10,692 nt of DNA from Bacillota bacterium (GTDB lineage Bacteria; Bacillota; Clostridia; Peptostreptococcales; Anaerovoracaceae), in the NCBI GenBank assembly GCA_030527065.1, contig JAUNBO010000029.1, positions 3,839 to 14,530 of the forward strand, in the 5' to 3' direction. Both the position numbers and the translations under genes were made by a program. Positions 6,704-10,692 of the stretch are shown piece after piece. The notes under the pieces are model-generated. The model did not search any database, was not told where the DNA came from, and was given only the letters and a program-made list of their open reading frames with translations. Within the stretch, counting starts at the first letter, position 1, and each line of letters opens with the position of its first letter.

Positions 6704-6724
6704 AGCGGGCCGAAAGGGCCCGCT
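6704..6724 (-). terminator. Terminator hairpin for the TIM-barrel/ligase fusion gene
   Basis: AGCGGGCC and GGCCCGCT form a perfect 8-bp stem around GAAAG. On the minus strand it is followed, after one G, by five T (6702-6698). It lies about 150 bp past the stop at 6873. Confidence 0.7.
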
Positions 6725-6729
6725 CTGCG

Positions 6730-6759
6730 GCCGCCCCCAGGGGGCGGCTCTTGTCTCTG
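6730..6759 (+). terminator. Candidate terminator of the GGDEF/EAL operon
   Basis: GCCGCCC and GGGCGGC form a strong stem around a short CCAGG loop (6730-6748), followed on the plus strand by a T-rich but interrupted tract (TCTTGTCTCTG). With the adjacent 6704-6724 hairpin it separates two converging transcripts. Confidence 0.5.
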
Positions 6760-6764
6760 TATGT

Positions 6765-6842
6765 TCCCGGCGCAGCCGGTTCCTCCATTTTAAACGCCGC
6801 AAAACGGCTCTCTGCAAACCATCGCTCCCGGCACAGCCGGTT
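6765..6842. repeat. Two copies of TCCCGGCRCAGCCGGTT in the convergent intergenic region
   Basis: Near-identical 17-base units at 6765-6781 and 6826-6842 differ at one position (G or A) and lie 61 bp apart. Each can fold into a small CCGG/CCGG hairpin. No gene is seen between 6657 and 6872; beyond these repeats and the two hairpins I see nothing else there. Confidence 0.45.
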
Positions 6843-6872
6843 TCCCCGGTTCCCGCTTCATCCCGCCCCGCC

Positions 6873-9395
6873 TCAGTTGTCGGTGGCGGACAGGAGCATC
6901 AACAGATCGTTCACCTGCTCCCGCATTTTGTACTTCAATATCTTGCCGGCGGCGTTCATGGGGAATTGGTCCACAAAGGTCACATAGCGGGGGGTCTTGT
7001 GACGGGCCATATGGTCCCTCACATAAGCCTTCAGCTCCTCGGCGGTGACGGTCTCCCCTTCCTTCAGAATGACGCAGGCCATCACCTCTTCCCCGTACTT
7101 ATCGTCGGGGACGCCTATCACCTGCACGTCCTTCACCTTGGGATGGGTGTAGATAAAGTCCTCTATTTCCTTGGGGTAGATGTTCTCTCCGCCCCGGATG
7201 ATCATATCCTTCAGCCGGCCGGTGATGCGGTAATAGCCGTTCTGGTCCCGCATGGCCAGGTCCCCCGTATGAAGCCAGCCCTCCTCGTCTATGACCGCCG
7301 AGGTGGCCTCCGGCATCTTGTAGTAGCCCTTCATGATGTTGTAGCCCCGGGCCACAAATTCCCCGATCTCCCCGTCCGGCAGCTCGGCCCCGCTGTCCGG
7401 GTCCACAATGCGGCACTGCACGCCGGGAAGGGGCTTCCCAACGGTCTGGACCCGGGCCTCCAGGGGATCGTCCACCCGGCTCTGGGTGCAGCCGGGAGAG
7501 GATTCGGTCTGGCCGAAGACGATGGTGATCTCCTTCATATTCATCTTTTCCACCACGTCCTCCATCACCTTCACCGGGCAGGGGCTTCCCGCCATGATGC
7601 CCGTCCGCATATGGGCGAAGCTGGTCTTGGCAAAATCCTCATGCTCCATCATGGCGATGAACATGGTGGGCACGCCGTGGAAGCAGGTGATCTTCTCCTT
7701 GCGTATGCAGGCCAGGGAATCCTTTGGGATGAAGTAAGGCAGCGGGGAGAGGGTGACGCCGTGGGTCATGGCGGCGGTCATGGCCAGGACCATGCCGAAG
7801 CAGTGGAACATGGGCACCTGTATCATCATCCGGTCCGCCGTGGACAGGTCCATGCAGTCCCCTATGCACTTGCCGTTGTTCACCACGTTGTAGTGGGTCA
7901 GCATGACGCCCTTGGGGAAGCCGGTGGTGCCGGAGGTGTACTGGATGTTGCAGACGTGGTTTTTATCCGTGAGCATGGCCCGGCGGTGGACCGCCTCCAC
8001 AGGAATTTTATGAGCCATATTCATGGCCTTGGCCCAGGTGAGACAGCCGGGCTGCTTGGAATCTATGGTGATGATGTTGCGCAGGAAGGGCAGCCTGCGG
8101 AGATGCAGGGGCTGGCCCGCTTCTGTTACCTGCTCCAGCTCGGGGCAGATCTCTTTTATGATGGACACATAGTCGGAATCCCGGTAGCCGTCCCCCATGA
8201 TGAGGGTATGGGTGTCGGACTGCCGGAGCAGGTATTCCACCTCGTGTATCTTATATGCCGTGTTCACCGTTACCAGGACGCAGCCGATCTTGGTGGTGGC
8301 CCAGAAGGCGATGTACCACTGGGGCACGTTGGTGGCCCACACCGCCACATGGTCTCCCTGCTTCACGCCCATGGCTATGAGGGAACGGGCAAAGGTATCC
8401 ACCTCGTCCCGGAATTCGGCGTAGGTACGGGTATAATCCATGGTGGTGTAACGGAAGGCATACTGCTTGGGAAATTCCTCCGCCATCCGGTCCAGGACCT
8501 GGGGGAAGGTCAGGTCTATGAGGGTATCCTTTTCCCAGACGTACTTTCCTGTTCCCGCCTTGTTATCGAAGAGCTTCTGGCGGACGCCGTTCCTGCCCAG
8601 ATATTCGCTCATGTAGTTGACGAAATGGGGGAACACGATGCTGGACTCGCTGAGGTAGGGGGCCCAGTGGCGCACCCACTCAAAGGAAACGTAGCCCTCG
8701 TAATTGATGGAGCGCAGGGCTTTCATCATGGAATCTATAGGCAGATCCCCTTCTCCCATAAAGCGGTACTGGACGTCTCCGTCCTCCTTCACCAGAGAGT
8801 CCTTGGCATGAACGTACTTGATATAGGCTCCCAGGTTGCGGACGGTGGCCTCCGGGGATTCTCCCGCAAAGCGGTAGGGATTGTGTATGTTCCACAGGGC
8901 TCCTACGTTGTCGCTGGCCAGGGCGGTGAGGAAATCGGACAGCCGCTCCGTGTCGCAATAGACGCCGTTGGTCTCCACCAGAAGGGTGACGCCTTTTTCT
9001 TCCGCCAGGGGCAGCACCTGTTTCAGCAGGTCCAGGGCCAGCTCGTCTCCCAGATCTTCTCCCGGCTCCATGTGATAATCCGCCAGGACCCGCACATAGG
9101 GGGTGTCCATTTTGGCTGCCAGCTCAATGTATTTTATAAGCTCTTCCCGGGTCTCCTTTTCCTGGTCGGCAAAATTCAGGGGACAGCTGGTGGCCAGGCA
9201 GGGGATCTCCAGCCGCAGTTCCTCCAGCTCCTGAAGGGTCTGGGGCAGGCGCTCGTCGGCAAAGGCTCTGCCGATGGCGGCGATGTTCTGCACGCCCCAT
9301 ACCTCTATGCCGTTGAAGCCGCAGTCTCTGGCCATGGCATAGATGTCCTTCCATTTGAATTCCGGGCAGCCAAGTGTGGAAAATGCTAATTTCAT
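6873..9395 (-). CDS. Fusion of a sugar-phosphate isomerase/epimerase-type TIM barrel and an acyl-CoA ligase, T-box controlled
   Basis: This 840-residue protein joins two enzymes in one uninterrupted frame. Residues 1 to about 265 are an AP-endonuclease-2/xylose-isomerase-like TIM barrel: GFNGIEVWG, LVETN (E141), YVHAKD (H196) and SFEWVRHW (E239) are present. The usual DxxH metal segment reads NIHN (169-172), so one predicted metal ligand is altered. After a linker (about 265-290) comes a complete ANL ligase: YTSGTTGFPKG (486-496), FGQTES (627-632), HTGD (709-712), GRLKD (726-730), IRGGEN (733-738) and NAAGKILK with catalytic K818. The second half resembles fatty-acyl-CoA synthetases; substrates of either half are unknown. 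The ATG at 9395 is preferred because GGAGGAAGG lies just upstream; an ATG at 9410 overlaps that site. The gene is alone between its T-box leader and a terminator. Confidence 0.92.
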   Translation of the reverse strand: MKLAFSTLGCPEFKWKDIYAMARDCGFNGIEVWGVQNIAAIGRAFADERLPQTLQELEELRLEIPCLATSCPLNFADQEKETREELIKYIELAAKMDTPYVRVLADYHMEPGEDLGDELALDLLKQVLPLAEEKGVTLLVETNGVYCDTERLSDFLTALASDNVGALWNIHNPYRFAGESPEATVRNLGAYIKYVHAKDSLVKEDGDVQYRFMGEGDLPIDSMMKALRSINYEGYVSFEWVRHWAPYLSESSIVFPHFVNYMSEYLGRNGVRQKLFDNKAGTGKYVWEKDTLIDLTFPQVLDRMAEEFPKQYAFRYTTMDYTRTYAEFRDEVDTFARSLIAMGVKQGDHVAVWATNVPQWYIAFWATTKIGCVLVTVNTAYKIHEVEYLLRQSDTHTLIMGDGYRDSDYVSIIKEICPELEQVTEAGQPLHLRRLPFLRNIITIDSKQPGCLTWAKAMNMAHKIPVEAVHRRAMLTDKNHVCNIQYTSGTTGFPKGVMLTHYNVVNNGKCIGDCMDLSTADRMMIQVPMFHCFGMVLAMTAAMTHGVTLSPLPYFIPKDSLACIRKEKITCFHGVPTMFIAMMEHEDFAKTSFAHMRTGIMAGSPCPVKVMEDVVEKMNMKEITIVFGQTESSPGCTQSRVDDPLEARVQTVGKPLPGVQCRIVDPDSGAELPDGEIGEFVARGYNIMKGYYKMPEATSAVIDEEGWLHTGDLAMRDQNGYYRITGRLKDMIIRGGENIYPKEIEDFIYTHPKVKDVQVIGVPDDKYGEEVMACVILKEGETVTAEELKAYVRDHMARHKTPRYVTFVDQFPMNAAGKILKYKMREQVNDLLMLLSATDN

Positions 9396-9442
9396 CGATC
9401 CTTCCTCCATCAGTGGTATGCTTGCTGTTGCGAAGAGCTGCG

Positions 9443-9484
9443 AAAAAAAACGCCCCCGAAGCTATTATGATAGCTCCAGGGACG
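9443..9484 (-). terminator. T-box-regulated terminator upstream of the fusion gene
   Basis: On the minus strand a 15-bp stem (9484-9470 with 9465-9451, several G-T pairs, 4-base loop) is followed directly by eight T (9450-9443). Its 5' arm contains the CGTCCCTG segment that would pair with the T-box sequence in the antiterminator. Confidence 0.9.
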
Positions 9485-9742
9485 ATAGGATATACCGCGG
9501 TACCACCCTGTTTGCCGCATGGCTGCGGCCTCTCTTCAGGTTCCATCAAACCTCAGGCTCGGTAACGGCGCCTGCCGTGGACCCCTACTGGCCGGCGGGA
9601 CCTTTTGTCCGCCTGCGTTGGGGGCCCCTGCTCGGGAGCCAGAAGGCAATCCTCTGCGTACCGGCTCGCAGCATCCGCCGGCTCTCTGCAACGCGTTCAG
9701 GCTTGCCGCCTCTCCGTCTTCGCATTTCACTCGTTTCGCAAT
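9443..9742 (-). promoter_or_regulatory. T-box leader, probable leucine (CUG) specifier
   Basis: The canonical T-box AGGGTGGTACCGCG is present on the minus strand (9509-9496), and CAGGG can pair with CCCTG in the antiterminator. Stem I is compact: GGAG (9715-9712) pairs with CTCC (9638-9635), GGCAAGCC (9707-9700) with GGATTGCC (9652-9645), GCGT with ACGC, and an apical CCGGC/GCCGG hairpin follows GAGAG. The specifier loop is CTTCTGG (9645-9639). Aligned to the GAA-codon-purine layout it gives CUG (Leu); UUC (Phe) is possible. UGG (Trp) is disfavoured because the TGGT bulge wants discriminator base A, while tryptophan tRNA normally has G. The usual AGTA element is not evident (AGGC instead), so codon assignment is less certain than for the other T-box. 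Confidence 0.9.
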
Positions 9743-9748
9743 GAAACA

Positions 9749-9777
9749 AATATACTAAATGTCCCGGGATTTGTCAA
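9749..9777 (-). promoter_or_regulatory. Near-consensus promoter of the second T-box and fusion gene
   Basis: On the minus strand a perfect TTGACA (9777-9772), a 17-bp spacer and TATATT (9754-9749) predict a start near 9742, directly before T-box stem I. Strength and spacing match the other T-box promoter at 2633-2661. Confidence 0.88.
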
Positions 9778-9853
9778 CTGCAATTCTGCGATTTTATTGA
9801 AAAAATGCTTCATCGGGCGGGAAATATCGTATGACTTATTGCGGAAGGGCGGG

Positions 9854-10552
9854 TCAGTATTCTTCCACCTGGAACACTCCCGGCTGCCGGCTCAGTTCCT
9901 CCACCAGCCAGGCATGGTCCCTGCCCTTGCTCAGACGCAGGGAGATGATGAGGCCGTAGCCTTCGGGAGTGATGGCGTTGGACCTGCTCACCTGGGTCTC
10001 CAGCACCTTGTGAGAAACCGACCTGGCATGAGACAAAAAGGCCTTCAGGTCTTCCAGGGATTCCAGTTCCACAAACAGATCCACCACCTTGGAGCGGTTA
10101 TAGAAGTAGTCCTCCACCTTGGGCAGGAGAGCCAGCACGATGAACACGAGGACTGCGGCAATGAGGGCGCCCTGATAAAAGCCGATGCCCAGGGCCAGGC
10201 CGATGCAGGCGGAGGCCCAGAGGCCCGCCGCCGTGGTGAGGCCTTTCACCTTGTTCCTGGCGGTGACCAGGATCAGGCCGGCTCCCAGGAAACCGATGCC
10301 GCTGATGACCTGGGCCCCCAGCCGGGCCGGGTCGGCCACAGTGCTCATGGTCTCAAAGATATACTGGCTGGTCAGCATGGAGACCGTGGCTCCCACGCAG
10401 ACCAGGATGTGGGTCCGCAGGCCCGCCTGATGCTTGTTGGAGCCCCTTTCCAGGCCCACCACCCCGCCAAAGAGCACGGCCAGTAAAAGCCGCACCGTGA
10501 TGGAGGCCGTATTCAGTTCCTGCATCATCTGCACAAATTCCTGATAATCCAT
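9854..10552 (-). CDS. MgtC/SapB-family membrane protein
   Basis: The 232-residue protein has the conserved MgtC/SapB membrane domain: GGVVGLERG (about 29-37), a HQAGLRTH segment, GIGFLGAGLILV and KGLTTAAGLWASACIGLALG, with about four or five helices in residues 15-145. A soluble C-terminal part (about 145-232) with alternating strands and helices is ACT-like. Family members are linked to magnesium limitation, acid tolerance or ATP-synthase modulation in some bacteria, but most Firmicutes copies are of unknown role. The ATG at 10552 has AGGAGG at 8 bases spacing. It precedes the T-box fusion gene in the same direction, but that gene has its own promoter and terminator, so no operon is implied. 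I see no clear terminator after its stop. Confidence 0.9.
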   Translation of the reverse strand: MDYQEFVQMMQELNTASITVRLLLAVLFGGVVGLERGSNKHQAGLRTHILVCVGATVSMLTSQYIFETMSTVADPARLGAQVISGIGFLGAGLILVTARNKVKGLTTAAGLWASACIGLALGIGFYQGALIAAVLVFIVLALLPKVEDYFYNRSKVVDLFVELESLEDLKAFLSHARSVSHKVLETQVSRSNAITPEGYGLIISLRLSKGRDHAWLVEELSRQPGVFQVEEY

Positions 10553-10598
10553 ATCCGAACCCTCCTGTTGAAGAAGCGCCGTAGTTTTTTTTAGTTGT

Positions 10599-10621
10599 AT
10601 TATAAGATACCTCTAATTATA
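10599..10621 (-). promoter_or_regulatory. Candidate -10 boxes for the MgtC-family gene
   Basis: Two perfect TATAAT hexamers lie on the minus strand at 10604-10599 and 10621-10616, in AT-rich DNA about 50-70 bp upstream of the start codon. Neither has a good -35 at 16-18 bp, so which one is used cannot be decided. Confidence 0.45.
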
Positions 10622-10642
10622 ATAAAAATCAAGAAGAATTCT

Positions 10643-10659
10643 GTAAATCAGAAATTTAC
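10643..10659. repeat. Inverted repeat upstream of the MgtC-family promoter
   Basis: GTAAAT-CAGAA-ATTTAC is a perfect 6-bp inverted repeat with a 5-bp centre, about 20 bp upstream of the nearer TATAAT. It could be an operator; chance is also possible at this size. Confidence 0.35.
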
Positions 10660-10692
10660 GGCCCCCGGAGCCGGTCTGTCACAGCCGGCCCC

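Noticed and set aside
6966..9389. An 807-codon open frame on the plus strand across the fusion gene
   Set aside because: It lies exactly opposite a gene with clear ANL and TIM-barrel motifs, has no recognisable domain, and such antisense frames are common in GC-rich codon usage.
9396..9410. ATG at 9410 as start of the fusion protein
   Set aside because: The five extra codons are themselves the GGAGGAAGG ribosome binding site of the ATG at 9395, where the family-typical KLAFST strand begins.
9605..10486. A 293-codon plus-strand frame over the T-box and the MgtC-family gene
   Set aside because: It crosses the T-box and is antisense to conserved MgtC motifs; no domain or ribosome binding site supports it.

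Overview
The window looks like a chromosomal segment from a GC-rich, low-GC-group-type Gram-positive anaerobe of the class Clostridia, most likely a gut Lachnospiraceae-like species. The grounds are strong AGGAGG-type ribosome binding sites, near-consensus housekeeping promoters (TTGACA, 17 bp, AATAAT or TATATT), two T-box leaders, a cobalamin riboswitch, and a seven-helix GGDEF/EAL protein pair of a kind common in that family. The taxonomic call is inference; no rRNA or marker gene is present.

Layout. Positions 1-80 hold the first codons of a minus-strand exported or membrane protein behind a cobalamin riboswitch (176-352) with its own terminator and promoter. Positions 568-2211 (minus) encode a 547-residue ANL-superfamily acyl-CoA ligase, preceded by a complete T-box leader (about 2299-2627) whose specifier reads GUA (valine), with a consensus promoter at 2633-2661. 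Just upstream of that promoter is an AT-rich array of TTTTATGAAAAT elements at about 20 bp spacing. Positions 3064-4731 and 4731-6656 (plus) form a two-gene c-di-GMP operon joined by a 1-base stop/start overlap: a seven-helix GGDEF protein and a seven-helix degenerate-GGDEF/EAL protein. Positions 6657-6872 hold back-to-back hairpins where this operon converges with the next gene. Positions 6873-9395 (minus) encode an 840-residue fusion of a sugar-phosphate-isomerase/epimerase-type TIM barrel with a second acyl-CoA ligase, behind a second T-box leader (about 9443-9742; probable specifier CUG, leucine). Positions 9854-10552 (minus) encode an MgtC/SapB-family membrane protein.

How it may work together. 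The main signal is that two different acyl-CoA ligases, which are not normally amino-acid-biosynthesis genes, each sit alone behind a T-box, a device that switches genes on when a particular tRNA is uncharged. If the specifiers are branched-chain (Val, Leu), the simplest idea is that both ligases activate branched short-chain acids (isobutyrate, isovalerate) for reductive carboxylation to the 2-oxoacids and then the amino acids, a route known from rumen and gut anaerobes. That is a hypothesis; no oxidoreductase or aminotransferase lies in the window. The c-di-GMP operon between the two ligases has no obvious functional link to them.
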